Assembly (NCBI RefSeq): GCF_029223525.1
Contig: NZ_JARHTQ010000024.1
Coordinates: forward strand, 1 to 64,000
Length of the DNA: 64,000 bases
Direction of reading: 5' to 3'
Source: Streptantibioticus ferralitis
GTDB taxonomy: Bacteria; Actinomycetota; Actinomycetes; Streptomycetales; Streptomycetaceae
The notes below the pieces were generated by a model. The model did no database searches and was not told where the DNA came from. It worked only from the letters and a program-made list of their open reading frames with translations. Position numbers and translations under genes: made by a program. Positions within the stretch are counted from its first letter, which is position 1; each line of letters starts with the position of its first letter. Of the stretch, positions 1 through 10,444 are shown piece after piece.

Positions 1-33
1 GGGGTCCCTGGAATCCCCCGCGGTGTCGCCCGG

Positions 34-1533
34 TCAGTCCCGCGCCGCAGGCCCCTCGCTGTGCGGCAGCCGCAGCGTGAAGACCGTCTCACCCGGGCGG
101 CTGCGAACCTCGGCGGTACCGCCATGGGCGGCAGTGACGGCAGCCACGATAGCCAGGCCGAGACCCGCACCTCCGCCAGACGCATGGCGGCGGGAATCGC
201 CTCTGGCGAAGCGCTCGAAAACGGTGCCCTGAGCGGCCTCGGGGACCCCCGGCCCGTCGTCGATGACAGTCAGCACCGCGTGCTCGCCGCAGTCTCGTAC
301 CCCCACCTCGACCGTCGTCCCCTCGGGGGTGTGCACTCGTGCGTTGGCCAGCAGGTTGGCCAACGCCTGGTGCAGCCGGTGCCGGTCGCCGCACACGGTG
401 ACGGGCTGCTCCGGCAGGTCCAGCGTCCAGCGGTGGCCGCGGCCCGCGACCCGGGCGTCGTCGGTCGCGTCCAGCACCAGGCGGGTCAGGTCCACCGGGT
501 CCCGCTCCAGCGGCCGTCCCGCGTCCAGCCTGGCCAGCAGCAGCAGATCGTCGACCATCTCCCCCATCCGGCCCGACTCGGCCGCCACCCGGTGCACCGC
601 ATGCGTGATCTCGGGCGGCACCGGGCCGGGATGGCGCAACGCCAGCTCGGCGTGGCCGCGGATCGACGCGACCGGGGTGCGCAGCTCATGGCTGGCGTCG
701 GCGGCGAACCGGCGCAACCGCTCCTCGCTGGCATGCCGCTGCGACAGCGCGTCCTCGACATGGCTCAGCATGAGGTTGAACGCCGAGCCGACCCGGCCGA
801 CCTCGGTCCTCGGGTCCGCGTCCGGAACCCGCGCGGGCAGCGCCACCTCGCCGCTGGCCAGCGGCAGCCGGGTCACGGAGGCGGCTGTCGCCGCCACCCT
901 GCTCAGCGGGCGCAGACTCCAGCGCACCCACAGGGCACCGGCCACCCCCGCCACCACCAGCACCGCGCCGAAGACCGTGGCCGACACCAGTTCCAGCCGG
1001 TGCACGGCCGCCTCGATGCCCGCCGTGGGCAGCCCGGTGACCAGGACGTCCCCGTCGTGCCCGGGCACCGCCGCGACCCGGTAGCGGTGCAGCGCCGACA
1101 GGTGGATGTCCTGGGCGCGGCCGTCCGTCGGCAGGGCGGCGAGCGCCCGCTCGTCCGCGGCGTCCAGCGACACCGCGGTGTCGGCGCCCGAGGAGCGCAC
1201 CACGGCCACGTCCGTCACCCGCCCGCCCAGCAGCCGCGCCCCGAAGGTGCCCGGTGCCTGGCGCCGGGTGTCCGCCCGCACTCCCCCGGCGCCGCCGTCC
1301 GCCGGGTCGCCGCGACCGCCGTGCTCCAGGCTGGCCGGGAAACGGCCGCCCGCCGCGGCCAGCTGCTGGTCCAGCTGGTTGGTGAGGAAGCCGCTCAGCG
1401 ACAGCACCGCCGCCAGCCCGACCGCCGCGCACCCGACCGCGAGCAGCACGACGAGCCCGCAGGTCAGCCTGGCCCGCAGGGTCCGCGGGCGGATCCCGGC
1501 GGCGGCACGGCGCAGCAGCGGCGGCGGGTTCAC
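34..1533 (-). CDS. Two-component sensor histidine kinase
   Basis: A membrane sensor kinase of 499 residues that autophosphorylates on His and passes the phosphate to the response regulator encoded just upstream. A transmembrane helix near residues 25-45, an extracytoplasmic segment of about 130 residues, a second helix near 178-200 and a HAMP linker precede the DHp helix, whose phospho-acceptor is H282 in SHELRTP. The N box (LLANAR), DDGPGVP and GAGLGLAIV of the HATPase follow. The GTG start at 1533 overlaps the regulator's TGA as GTGA, so the two are translationally coupled; the open frame continues upstream inside the regulator but that part is not coding. The divergent flavin electron-transfer genes are the obvious targets. 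The signal sensed is unknown. Confidence 0.93.
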   Translation of the reverse strand: MNPPPLLRRAAAGIRPRTLRARLTCGLVVLLAVGCAAVGLAAVLSLSGFLTNQLDQQLAAAGGRFPASLEHGGRGDPADGGAGGVRADTRRQAPGTFGARLLGGRVTDVAVVRSSGADTAVSLDAADERALAALPTDGRAQDIHLSALHRYRVAAVPGHDGDVLVTGLPTAGIEAAVHRLELVSATVFGAVLVVAGVAGALWVRWSLRPLSRVAATAASVTRLPLASGEVALPARVPDADPRTEVGRVGSAFNLMLSHVEDALSQRHASEERLRRFAADASHELRTPVASIRGHAELALRHPGPVPPEITHAVHRVAAESGRMGEMVDDLLLLARLDAGRPLERDPVDLTRLVLDATDDARVAGRGHRWTLDLPEQPVTVCGDRHRLHQALANLLANARVHTPEGTTVEVGVRDCGEHAVLTVIDDGPGVPEAAQGTVFERFARGDSRRHASGGGAGLGLAIVAAVTAAHGGTAEVRSRPGETVFTLRLPHSEGPAARD

Positions 1534-2282
1534 CGGTCCGCCGGTTTCAGTACGTAGCCCGCACCACGGACGGTGTGGATCATCGGAGCGCGGCCCGCGT
1601 CGATCTTCTTGCGCAGGTAGCTGACGTACAGCTCCACCACGTGCGCCTTGCCTCCGAAGTCGTAGGACCACACCCGGTCGAGTATCTGCGCCTTGCTGAG
1701 CACCCGGCGCGGGTTGCGCATCAGGTACCGCAGCAGCTCGAACTCGGTCCTGGACAGTTCCACCAGCTCACCCGACCTGCTCACCTCACGGGCGTCCTCG
1801 TCCATCACCAGGTCGCCCACGATGAGAAGTGAACCATCCTCGTCGCGAAGCCGCGTCATGCCCGCCCGGCGCAGCAGCCCGCGCAGCCGGGCCACGACCT
1901 CCTCCAGGCTGAACGGTTTGGTGACGTAGTCGTCACCGCCCGCCGTCAGACCCGCGATCCGGTCCTCCACCGCGTCCCGCGCGGTGAGGAACAGCACGCA
2001 CACCTGCGGCTGCTCCGCGCGCAGCCGCCGCAGCACCTCGAAGCCGTCGACGTCCGGCAGCATGACGTCGAGCACCACGGCGTCGGGCCGCAGTTCACGG
2101 GCGGCGGCGAGCGCGGAGGCGCCATCGGCGGCGGTTCGCACCTGCCAGCCCTCGTAGCGCAGGACACCGGAGAGCACATCGGCCAGATCCGGTTCGTCGT
2201 CCACGACCAGGACACGGACGGGGGTGCCGTCCTCGCGGGTGAGCGACGGCAGGCGGCGGGAGGGGGCGCTGGGGTTCGTCAT
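1530..2282 (-). CDS. OmpR-family response regulator
   Basis: A 250-residue DNA-binding response regulator. The receiver domain (about residues 22-140) has the acidic pair in VVDDEPD, the phospho-acceptor D72 in VVLDVMLPD and the conserved Lys in YVTKPF. A winged-helix Trans_Reg_C domain occupies about 150-248 (RTEFELLRYLM, then GGKAHVVELYVSYLRKKI). The ATG at 2282 faces the divergent ferric-reductase-like gene across 126 bp. That gap holds two pairs of TCTGA-type hexamers each repeated at 11 bp, the geometry OmpR/PhoB proteins bind, so autoregulation and control of the divergent genes are likely. Confidence 0.95.
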   Translation of the reverse strand: MTNPSAPSRRLPSLTREDGTPVRVLVVDDEPDLADVLSGVLRYEGWQVRTAADGASALAAARELRPDAVVLDVMLPDVDGFEVLRRLRAEQPQVCVLFLTARDAVEDRIAGLTAGGDDYVTKPFSLEEVVARLRGLLRRAGMTRLRDEDGSLLIVGDLVMDEDAREVSRSGELVELSRTEFELLRYLMRNPRRVLSKAQILDRVWSYDFGGKAHVVELYVSYLRKKIDAGRAPMIHTVRGAGYVLKPADR

Positions 2283-2308
2283 GATGCCTACAGGATTGCG
2301 CGGCCACT

Positions 2309-2361
2309 TCTGAGTTTCCTCTGAAGCCGCTCTACGGCCGCCCCCTCAGAGGCTCCTCAGA
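2309..2361. promoter_or_regulatory. Candidate OmpR-type operator: paired 11-bp direct repeats
   Basis: TCTGAG at 2309 and TCTGAA at 2320 form one 11-bp direct repeat. CCTCAGA at 2344 and 2355 (TCTGAGG on the minus strand) form a second, facing the first. One-helical-turn direct repeats are typical binding sites of OmpR/PhoB-family regulators. The site lies between the response-regulator start (2282) and the flavocytochrome start (2409). Assignment to this regulator is inferred. Confidence 0.5.
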
Positions 2362-2408
2362 ACTTACCGGGGCACAGTGGGCCGTCCGGTAAGCGGAAGG
2401 AGCCACTG

Positions 2409-3779
2409 GTGACCACCACGTACGACGGTAGGGCGGTGCGCAGGCACGCCGCGCCGCCGCTACGCGCACGGCGCTCGCCCGCACCGCTGATCCTCGCGCT
2501 GGTCCACCTGGGAGCGGCCGGGGTGCTCGCCCTGTGGTGGACCGGCACCTCCTCGGTCGTCGGGACCGACGGCTGGCTGGTCGGCGCGGGCCGGATCGCC
2601 GGGCTGCTCACCGGCTACACCTGCGCCGTGCTCGTCGCGCTGATGGCCAGGGTGCCCGCGCTGGAGCGCGGCGTCGGAAGCGACCGGGTGGCGCGCTGGC
2701 ACGCGATGGCCGGGCGGTGGACGGTGAGTCTGCTGGCGGTGCACGCGGGCTGCGTCCTGCTGGGGTACGCGATGCAGGACCACAGCTCGCTGGTGCACGA
2801 GACGCTGAACGTGGTGCTGCACTACCCGGACATGCTCAAGGGCACGCTGGGCGCGGTGATCCTGGTGGCCGTCGGGTTGCTGTCGGCGCGCGCCGTGCGC
2901 CGCCGGGTCGCCTACGAAACCTGGTACTACCTCCACCTGCTGACGTACGTCGCGGTCTTCCTCGCCTTCTTCCACCAGCTGTCGCTGGGCGCCCAGTTCG
3001 CCGGGAACGCGGTGGCGCAGGCGGCCTGGTACCTGTTGTACGGCGGGGCGGCGGGTCTGGTGCTGTGGTACCGGGTGCTGGCTCCGGTACGGCTCAACGC
3101 GCGGCACCGGTTGCGGGTGGAGTCGGTGGTGCGGGAGGCGCCGGACGTCCACTCCGTGCTGATCCGCGGCGAGCGGTTGGCCGAACTCGGCGCGGAGCCC
3201 GGGCAGTTCCTGCGCTGGCGCTTCCTGTCCGGGGCGCTGCGCTGGACCGCCACGCCGTACTCGCTCTCCGCCGCGCCCCGCCATGACCGGCTGCGGATCA
3301 CCGTCAAGGCGGCGGGCGGCCACAGCGCTGCGCTGGCGGGGTTGCGGCCGGGCACCCGGGTGTGGGCGGAGGGACCGTACGGGGCACTCACCGCGGGCCG
3401 CCGCTCGCGCCGCAAGGTGCTGCTGGTCGCCGGAGGTGTGGGCATCACGCCGCTGCGCGCGCTGTTCGAGACGCTGCCCGCAGGGCCCGGGGATCTGACC
3501 CTGCTCTACCGCGCCCGTACCCCTGAAGACCTGGCGCTGTGGGGCGAGTTGCAGGAGATCGCCTCGGTGCGAGGTGCGCGCGTGTACAGCGCGGTCAACG
3601 GCCCGGACGGCCGCCGCGCCGACATCAGCGCGGCCGCGCTGCGCACGGTGCTCCCGGACATCGCCGAGCACGACGCCTATCTGTGCGGTCCACCGGGCCT
3701 GATGGAGCAGGCCCACGCGGCGCTACGGGAGGCCGGGGTGCCGGGCCGCCGGATCCACCACGAGTCCTTCGAACTGTGA
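2409..3779 (+). CDS. Ferric-reductase-like transmembrane flavocytochrome
   Basis: A 456-residue fusion of a heme-binding ferric-reductase/NOX-like membrane domain and a cytosolic FAD/NAD(P)H oxidoreductase. About six helices span residues 25-230. Candidate heme ligands are the His in RWHAMAGRW, LLAVHAG, YYLHLL and FFHQL. The soluble half has the FAD motif TPYSLS, the GGHSAAL segment, a nucleotide-binding VAGGVGITPL and a terminal CGPPGLM. It should pass electrons from cytosolic NAD(P)H through FAD and heme to the outer face of the membrane. The GTG start has AAGGAG 6-7 bases upstream. The next two genes encode an exported FMN-binding protein and its flavin transferase, so the probable acceptor is covalent FMN rather than iron itself. 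Confidence 0.88.
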   Translation: MTTTYDGRAVRRHAAPPLRARRSPAPLILALVHLGAAGVLALWWTGTSSVVGTDGWLVGAGRIAGLLTGYTCAVLVALMARVPALERGVGSDRVARWHAMAGRWTVSLLAVHAGCVLLGYAMQDHSSLVHETLNVVLHYPDMLKGTLGAVILVAVGLLSARAVRRRVAYETWYYLHLLTYVAVFLAFFHQLSLGAQFAGNAVAQAAWYLLYGGAAGLVLWYRVLAPVRLNARHRLRVESVVREAPDVHSVLIRGERLAELGAEPGQFLRWRFLSGALRWTATPYSLSAAPRHDRLRITVKAAGGHSAALAGLRPGTRVWAEGPYGALTAGRRSRRKVLLVAGGVGITPLRALFETLPAGPGDLTLLYRARTPEDLALWGELQEIASVRGARVYSAVNGPDGRRADISAAALRTVLPDIAEHDAYLCGPPGLMEQAHAALREAGVPGRRIHHESFEL

Positions 3780-3789
3780 GCAGGAGCAT

Positions 3790-4272
3790 ATGTTGACCAG
3801 GAATCCGCTGCGTCGAACCGTCCTGGGCGCCGCCGCGACGGTCTCCGGGATCGTGCTGCTGCTCGCCCTCAAGCCGCACTCCGCCCCGGCCCCGGCGCTG
3901 GCGCACGCCACCGCCCCCACCAGCCCCCCGACGTCGTCGGCAGGCGCACCGTCAACAGGCGCGCCGTCAAAGGGCGGTACGGCTCCGGCGAAACGCACGG
4001 GCACGGTCACCGGCAGCACGGTGCAGACCGACTACGGCCCCGTACAGGTCCAGGCGACCTTCGCCAACGGGCGGATCACCGGGGTCACCGCCCTGCAGAC
4101 GCCGTCGGACAACCCACGCGACCAGGAGATCGCCTCGTACGCCGTGCCCCAGTTGACCCGGGAGGCGATCGCCGCGCAGAGCGCGCACATCGACGCGGTG
4201 TCCGGGGCCAGTTACACCAGCGCGGGCTACATCCAGTCGCTGCAGAGCGCGTTGGACCGGGCCGGTGGCTGA
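3790..4272 (+). CDS. Exported FMN-binding domain protein (flavinylation target)
   Basis: A 160-residue protein with an N-terminal hydrophobic signal or anchor (about residues 9-29), a Ser/Thr/Pro/Ala-rich linker to about 70, and one FMN_bind domain to the C-terminus. The flavinylation motif is SGASYT, with T143 the predicted covalent FMN attachment site, as in NqrC/RnfG-type proteins. It starts 10 bp after the flavocytochrome stop, with CAGGAG just before the ATG, and its 3' end overlaps apbE by 8 bp. It probably works as an extracytosolic one- or two-electron carrier fed by the upstream flavocytochrome. The final acceptor is not visible here. Confidence 0.87.
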   Translation: MLTRNPLRRTVLGAAATVSGIVLLLALKPHSAPAPALAHATAPTSPPTSSAGAPSTGAPSKGGTAPAKRTGTVTGSTVQTDYGPVQVQATFANGRITGVTALQTPSDNPRDQEIASYAVPQLTREAIAAQSAHIDAVSGASYTSAGYIQSLQSALDRAGG

Positions 4273-5044
4273 GCGGCGGCGGTTGCGGCACGTCGAGGAG
4301 GCCATGGGCACGGTCTTCTCGTTCGACATCGCGTGCGACGGCGGGCCGCGGGTGCGCTCCGCCATCGAGGCGGCGGTGGCCTCGCTGCACACGGCGGACG
4401 CGGTCTTCTCCACCTACCGGCCGGACAGCCAGCTGTCCCGACTCGCCCGGGGCGAGGTGGACCTCGCGCGGTGCGACGCGGACGTGGCCGAGGTTCTGCG
4501 GCTGTGCGAGCGGGCGCGGGAGCGGACCGACGGCTGGTTCAGCGCCGGATACGCGGGCGGCCTCGACCCCACCGGCCTGGTCAAGGGGTGGGCGGTGGAG
4601 CGTGCGGCGCGCATGATCTCAGAGGCGGGGGCGAGGGGCGTGTGCGTCAACGGCGGCGGTGACATCCAACTGCTCGGGGAGCCGGAGCCCGGCCAGCCCT
4701 GGCGGGTGGGCATCGCGCATCCGCTGCGGCCGGGCGAGCTGGCCACCGTGGTCGAGGGCGCCGACGAGCTGGCGGTGGCCACCTCGGGGACGGCGGAACG
4801 CGGCTGCCATGTGCTGGACCCGCGCAGCGGACGCCCACCGGTCGACGCGGCCGCCTCGGTGACCGTGCTGGCCCGCTCCCTGGCCGACGCCGACGCCTGG
4901 GCCACGGCGGCCTTCGCGATGGGCACCCGGGCGCGCCACTGGCTCGACGCCCAGGCGGGCGTCGAGGGCTTTGCGGTCACCGCCGACGGCGGCACCTGGC
5001 GGACCACCCGGTTCGACCGGGTGTCCGCAGTTCGCTGCAGCTAG
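4265..5044 (+). CDS. apbE: FAD:protein FMN transferase (ApbE family)
   Basis: A 259-residue ApbE-family flavin transferase, which transfers FMN from FAD to the Thr of the SGAST-type motif in exported proteins. Family signatures are the N-terminal AMGTVFSFDI, the central DPTGLVKGWAVERA and CVNGGGDIQ, and ATSGTAERGCHVLDPRSG with the Mg/FAD-binding region. No clear signal peptide is seen; several actinobacterial ApbE proteins likewise lack one, so the side of the membrane on which it acts is uncertain. The GTG start lies inside the 3' end of the FMN-binding gene (8-bp overlap), indicating coupled expression. Its substrate is almost certainly that neighbour. Confidence 0.93.
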   Translation: MAERRRLRHVEEAMGTVFSFDIACDGGPRVRSAIEAAVASLHTADAVFSTYRPDSQLSRLARGEVDLARCDADVAEVLRLCERARERTDGWFSAGYAGGLDPTGLVKGWAVERAARMISEAGARGVCVNGGGDIQLLGEPEPGQPWRVGIAHPLRPGELATVVEGADELAVATSGTAERGCHVLDPRSGRPPVDAAASVTVLARSLADADAWATAAFAMGTRARHWLDAQAGVEGFAVTADGGTWRTTRFDRVSAVRCS

Positions 5045-5049
5045 TGCCG

Positions 5050-5345
5050 GTCCGGCGGATCCTCCCTGGGTTGCGGTGGGTTCGCCACCGCCGGTCCGCA
5101 CCCTCGTGGTCGCTCGCCGTCGCGGCGGACGATGGATGCCGCTACGCGGCGGAGTACTCGTACCGCCGGACCGGCGAGAGGTTCCTGCCGCTGCACCTGC
5201 GGAAAATTCCTCCCGCCGCGACGGCGAGCAGCCCGGCGGTGCGGACCGCCGGTGCGGACCGACGGTGCCAAACCGCCCGCCAGACCGCCGGTCCGGCGGA
5301 CAGTCCCGGGCACGGGGCGCGGCGTGCCCCCTCGCTACGCCCGAG
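5050..5345. repeat. Inverted-repeat element, copy 1 (convergent apbE/argR gap)
   Basis: This 300-bp gap holds no credible gene. It contains an imperfect inverted repeat: the arm near 5069-5128 pairs with 5213-5262, with an exact 17-bp core (5112-5128 against 5213-5229). The left boundary word TCCGGCGGATC (5051-5061) and the TTGCGGTGGGTT segment recur in the elements near 34.3-34.9 kb and 63.1-63.5 kb. It lies between two converging 3' ends, so a bidirectional terminator role is plausible. Confidence 0.65.
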
Positions 5346-5348
5346 CGG

Positions 5349-5888
5349 CTAGCGGTCCCGTTGGGCGAGCCGCAGCAGATGATCGGCCAGTGCCTGGCCG
5401 CCCGACGGGTCACGGCTGATCAGCAGCAGGGTGTCATCACCCGCGATGGTGCCCAGGATGTCGTGCACCTCGGCCTGGTCGATGGCCGAAGCCAGGAACT
5501 GGGCGGCACCCGGAGGCGTGCGCAGCACCACGAGGTTGGCGGAGGCTTCCGCGGAGATCAGCAGTTCGCCCGCCAGCCGGGCCATCCGCTCCTCCTTCAC
5601 CGATTCGCCCAGCGGTGCCATCGGGGTACGGAACCCGCCCTCCGACGGCACCGCGTAGATCAACTCACCGCCGGTGTTGCGGATCTTGACCGCGCCCAGC
5701 TCGTCCAGGTCGCGTGAGAGCGTCGCCTGGGTGACGTTCAGACCGTCGTCGGCGAGCATCTTGGCGAGTTGGCTCTGCGACCGCACCGGCTCCCGGTTCA
5801 GGATGTCAACGATCCTGCGGTGTCGCGCGGTGCGGGTCTGCGGTACGGCCGGGCCGCCGCTCTGCTGCGCCTCGGTCATGGTCGTCAT
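5349..5888 (-). CDS. argR: Arginine repressor
   Basis: ArgR of 179 residues. An N-terminal winged helix-turn-helix (about residues 20-90, with SQSQLAKML and [13 protein letters not shown]) is followed by a C-terminal oligomerisation and arginine-binding core (about 105-178) with [15 protein letters not shown]. It represses arginine biosynthesis genes when bound to L-arginine. The ATG at 5888 overlaps the argD stop as ATGA; a second ATG at 5879 is an alternative. It is the last gene of argCJBDR, so it should be autoregulated through the argC operator. Confidence 0.96.
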   Translation of the reverse strand: MTTMTEAQQSGGPAVPQTRTARHRRIVDILNREPVRSQSQLAKMLADDGLNVTQATLSRDLDELGAVKIRNTGGELIYAVPSEGGFRTPMAPLGESVKEERMARLAGELLISAEASANLVVLRTPPGAAQFLASAIDQAEVHDILGTIAGDDTLLLISRDPSGGQALADHLLRLAQRDR

Positions 5889-7078
5889 TCTCCGGATCGT
5901 CGTGCCCCGCAAGCCACCTCAAGGACACCGGGTAGCGCCCGGAGGAACGCATCCACCTCGTCCTCTCCGAGGATCAGCGGAGGAGCGAGCCGTACCGTGT
6001 CGGGCACTGCGGCGTTCACCAGGAGTCCGGCGTCTTGAGCCGCCTGCTGCACCTGGGCGGCGAGGGGCTCTGTGAGCACGATACCGATCAACAGCCCCGC
6101 ACCGCGTACCTGGTCGACGAGCGGGTGGCCGAGCGCCTCGATGCCGTCCCGCAGCCGCTCACCAGTGCGCTTGACCCGCTCCAGCAGTCCCTCGCCCTCG
6201 ATGGTGTCGAGTACCGCGAGCGCCGCCGCGCAGACCACCGGGTTGCCGCCGAACGTCGTCCCGTGCTGGCCGGGCGTCAGCAGGTCGGCGGCGTCCCCGA
6301 AGGCGACGGCGGCACCGATCGGCAGCCCGCCGCCGAGGCCCTTGGCCAGCGTGACGACATCCGGCTCGATGCCCTGCGCCTGGTGGGCGAACCAGTGGCC
6401 GGTACGGCCGATGCCGGTCTGGACCTCGTCCAGGACCAGCAGGGTTCCGGTGCGGCGGGTGATCTCACGGGCGGCCGTCAGATAGCCCTCGGGCGGTACG
6501 ACGACGCCGTTCTCGCCCTGGATCGGCTCGATGAAGACGGCCGCGGTCCGCTCGGCGACCGCGGCGCGCAGCGCGTCCGCGTCCCCGTACGGCACATGCG
6601 TGACATCGCCGGGCAGCGGCCGGAACGGCTCCTGCTTGGCGGGCTGCCCGGTGAGGGCGAGGGCGCCCATGGTGCGGCCGTGGAAGCCGCCCTGCGTCGC
6701 CACCATGTGGCCGCGGCCGGTCCGTCGTCCGATCTTGAAGGCCGCCTCTACCGCCTCCGCACCGGAGTTGCAGAAGAAGACCCGGCCCGGGCGGCCGAAC
6801 AGCCGCATCAGCCGTTCGGCCAGGACGACCGGGGGCTCGGCGATGAACAGGTTGGAGACATGGCCGAGTTGGGCCATCTGGTGTGCCACGGCGGCGGCGA
6901 TCGCCGGGTGCGCGTGGCCGAGCGCGTTCACCGCGATGCCGCCGACGAAGTCGATGTACTCCCTGCCGTCGGCGTCCCACACCTTGGCGCCCGCGCCGCG
7001 CGCCAACGGCAGCCGCGGGGTGCCGTAGTTGTCCATCAGCGCGCCCTGCCAGCGCTGGGTGAGCTCGGCGTTCGTCAT
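5885..7078 (-). CDS. argD: Acetylornithine aminotransferase
   Basis: A 397-residue class-III PLP aminotransferase that converts N-acetylglutamate semialdehyde to N-acetylornithine with glutamate. Visible features are [27 protein letters not shown] and the PLP Schiff-base lysine in [13 protein letters not shown]. Length is normal for the family. It overlaps argB by ATGA at its start and argR by ATGA at its end, so the whole arginine operon is translationally coupled. Confidence 0.96.
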   Translation of the reverse strand: MTNAELTQRWQGALMDNYGTPRLPLARGAGAKVWDADGREYIDFVGGIAVNALGHAHPAIAAAVAHQMAQLGHVSNLFIAEPPVVLAERLMRLFGRPGRVFFCNSGAEAVEAAFKIGRRTGRGHMVATQGGFHGRTMGALALTGQPAKQEPFRPLPGDVTHVPYGDADALRAAVAERTAAVFIEPIQGENGVVVPPEGYLTAAREITRRTGTLLVLDEVQTGIGRTGHWFAHQAQGIEPDVVTLAKGLGGGLPIGAAVAFGDAADLLTPGQHGTTFGGNPVVCAAALAVLDTIEGEGLLERVKRTGERLRDGIEALGHPLVDQVRGAGLLIGIVLTEPLAAQVQQAAQDAGLLVNAAVPDTVRLAPPLILGEDEVDAFLRALPGVLEVACGARRSGE

Positions 7079-7980
7079 TCCCGTCCCCCCTGGGGTGCGT
7101 CCGGCACGACCATGGTGCCGATGCCCTCGTCGGTGAAGATCTCCAGCAGGATGGCGTGCTGTACCCGTCCGTCGATCACCCGGGCAGTGTGCACGCCGTT
7201 ACGCACCGCGTACAGGCACCCCTCCATCTTGGGCACCATTCCGCTGGCCAGGTCGGGGAGCAGCTTCTCCAGCTCGCTGGCGGTCAGTTGGCTGATGACG
7301 TCGTCGCTGCTGGGCCAGTCCGCGTAGAGGCCTTCCACATCGGTGAGGACCATCAGCGTCTCGGCGCCCAGCGCGGCGGCGAGCGCGGCCGCGGCCGTGT
7401 CGGCGTTGATGTTGTAGACATGGCCGTCGTCGGCGCTGCGGGCGATCGAGGAGATGACCGGGATCCGGCCGTCGTCCAGCAGCGCCTGGATGGCGCCGGT
7501 GTCGATCTCGGTGATGTCGCCGACCCTGCCGAGGTCCACGCGCTCGCCATCGACCTCGGTGTACCGCTTGACGGCGCTCATGGTGTGCGCGTCCTCGCCG
7601 GTGAGCCCGACGGCCAGCGGCCCGTGCTGGTTGAGCAGCCCGACCAGCTCACGTTGCACCTGACCGGCCAGCACCATCCGTACGACGTCCATCGTCTCCG
7701 GGGTGGTGACCCGCAGGCCCGCCTTGAACTCCGAGGTCAAGCCCAGCTTCTCCAGTTGGGCGCTGATCTGGGGGCCGCCGCCGTGCACCACCACCGGGCG
7801 CAGTCCGGCATGCCGCAGGAAGACCACGTCCTTGGCGAAGGCGGCCTTCAGCTCCTCGTCGACCATCGCGTTGCCGCCGAACTTGATGACGACGGTCTTG
7901 CCGTGGTGGCGGGTCAGCCAGGGCAGCGCCTCGATGAGGGTCTGCGCCTTGGGCAGGGCGGTGTGCTTACGAGTACTCAT
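7075..7980 (-). CDS. argB: Acetylglutamate kinase
   Basis: A 301-residue amino-acid kinase that phosphorylates N-acetylglutamate, normally the arginine-feedback step in organisms with cyclic acetyl transfer. Motifs are [10 protein letters not shown] near the N-terminus, VVHGGGPQI for substrate and phosphate binding, and the ATP-site [10 protein letters not shown]. The ATG at 7980 overlaps the argJ TGA by 4 bp; the frame stays open upstream through argJ but that part is not coding. Confidence 0.96.
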   Translation of the reverse strand: MSTRKHTALPKAQTLIEALPWLTRHHGKTVVIKFGGNAMVDEELKAAFAKDVVFLRHAGLRPVVVHGGGPQISAQLEKLGLTSEFKAGLRVTTPETMDVVRMVLAGQVQRELVGLLNQHGPLAVGLTGEDAHTMSAVKRYTEVDGERVDLGRVGDITEIDTGAIQALLDDGRIPVISSIARSADDGHVYNINADTAAAALAAALGAETLMVLTDVEGLYADWPSSDDVISQLTASELEKLLPDLASGMVPKMEGCLYAVRNGVHTARVIDGRVQHAILLEIFTDEGIGTMVVPDAPQGGRE

Positions 7981-9128
7981 GAGCTGTACGCGCTGTTCTC
8001 GTGGACGTAGTCGGCGGTGAGGTCGTTGGCCCAGATCACCGCGGAGTCGCCGCCCGCGGCGAGGTCCGCGGTGATGCGCACCTCCCGGTACCGCATGTCG
8101 ACCAGTTCCCGGTCCTCGCCCACCGAGCCGTTCTTGCACACCCAGACGCCGTTGATGGCGACGTTCAGCGCGTCGGGCTCGAAGGCGGCGGAGGTGGTGC
8201 CGATCGCCGAGAGCACCCGGCCCCAGTTGGGGTCCTCGCCGTGGATGGCGCACTTGAGCAGGTTGTTGCGGGCGATGGACCGGCCGACCTCGACCGCGTC
8301 GTCCTCGCTCGCGGCGTTGATGACCTCGATGCGGATGTCCTTCGACGCGCCTTCCGCGTCCCCGATCAGCTGCCGGGCCAGATCCGCGCAGACCTGCTGG
8401 ACGGCGGCGGCGAACTCCCGGTGTCCGGGGGCGATCCCGGACGCGCCGGAGGCGAGCAGCAGCACGGTGTCGTTGGTGGACATGCAGCCGTCGGAGTCGA
8501 CCCGGTCGAAGGTGGTGCGGGTCGCGGCGCGCAGCGCCTTGTCCAGGGCGGGCGCGTCCAGGTCGGCGTCGGTGGTCAGGACCACGAGCATCGTGGCGAG
8601 GCCCGGCGCGAGCATGCCGGCGCCCTTGGCCATCCCGCCCACCGTCCAGCCGTCGCAGTCCACGACCGATGTCTTGTGCACGGTGTCGGTGGTCTTGATG
8701 GCGATGGCGGCCTTCTCGCCGCCGTGCGCGGAGAGTTCGGCGGCGGCCTTCTCAACGCCCGGGAGCAGCTTGTCCATCGGGAGGCGTACGCCGATCAGCC
8801 CGGTGGAGGCGACGGCGACCTCACCCGCGTTGAGGTTCAGCACGTCGGCGGCCTTCTCCGCGGTGGCGTGGGTGTCCTGGAATCCCAGCGGCCCGGTACA
8901 GGCGTTGGCGCCACCGGAGTTGAGGACGACAGCGCTCACCGTGCCGCCCTTGAGGACCTGTTCTGACCACAGGACGGGAGCGGCCTTGACACGGTTGGAG
9001 GTGAAGACACCGGCGGCGGCCAGACGCGGGCCGTTGTTGACGACGAGGGCGAGATCGGCGTTCCCGCTCTCCTTGATCCCGGCGGCGATCCCCGCCGCCG
9101 TGAAGCCGTTTGCTGCCGTGACGCTCAC
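7977..9128 (-). CDS. argJ: Bifunctional ornithine acetyltransferase / N-acetylglutamate synthase
   Basis: ArgJ of 383 residues recycles the acetyl group from acetylornithine to glutamate and may also use acetyl-CoA. The self-cleavage motif [14 protein letters not shown] is intact, with cleavage expected before the Thr to give alpha and beta chains. The C-terminal [15 protein letters not shown] is typical. The GTG start at 9128 overlaps the stop of the second copy of an 89-bp duplicated spacer and has GGAGAG upstream. Downstream it overlaps argB by 4 bp. Confidence 0.96.
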   Translation of the reverse strand: MSVTAANGFTAAGIAAGIKESGNADLALVVNNGPRLAAAGVFTSNRVKAAPVLWSEQVLKGGTVSAVVLNSGGANACTGPLGFQDTHATAEKAADVLNLNAGEVAVASTGLIGVRLPMDKLLPGVEKAAAELSAHGGEKAAIAIKTTDTVHKTSVVDCDGWTVGGMAKGAGMLAPGLATMLVVLTTDADLDAPALDKALRAATRTTFDRVDSDGCMSTNDTVLLLASGASGIAPGHREFAAAVQQVCADLARQLIGDAEGASKDIRIEVINAASEDDAVEVGRSIARNNLLKCAIHGEDPNWGRVLSAIGTTSAAFEPDALNVAINGVWVCKNGSVGEDRELVDMRYREVRITADLAAGGDSAVIWANDLTADYVHENSAYSS

Positions 9129-9213
9129 TGTGTCTCTCCGTTCGCTTCTCCGCCCGCGAGGCGAGGGTTCCGATGTGTCGATGTCTGCGGCCCGTCGGCC
9201 TCGCGCGCGTCAC

Positions 9214-9217
<4 letters not shown>
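9125..9217 (-). CDS. Possible 30-codon coupled small ORF, copy 2
   Basis: A GTG-started frame of 30 codons lying wholly inside the second duplicated unit. Its GTG overlaps the stop of copy 1 (GTGA) and its TGA overlaps the argJ GTG (GTGA). The peptide is hydrophilic and starts [11 protein letters not shown]. The third-position GC is only about 70 percent, low for this genome, so it may be a translational relay rather than a functional peptide. Confidence 0.25.
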
Positions 9218-10388
<1,171 letters not shown>

Positions 10389-10444
10389 GGTTCGATGCAC
10401 TCCCCGCGCACTCCGCTGGGGCCGGATCCGCAGTCCAGCGCCCC

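Noticed and set aside
61-1557. Long plus-strand frame opposite the histidine kinase
   Set aside because: Antisense shadow of the kinase, whose motifs are intact on the minus strand.
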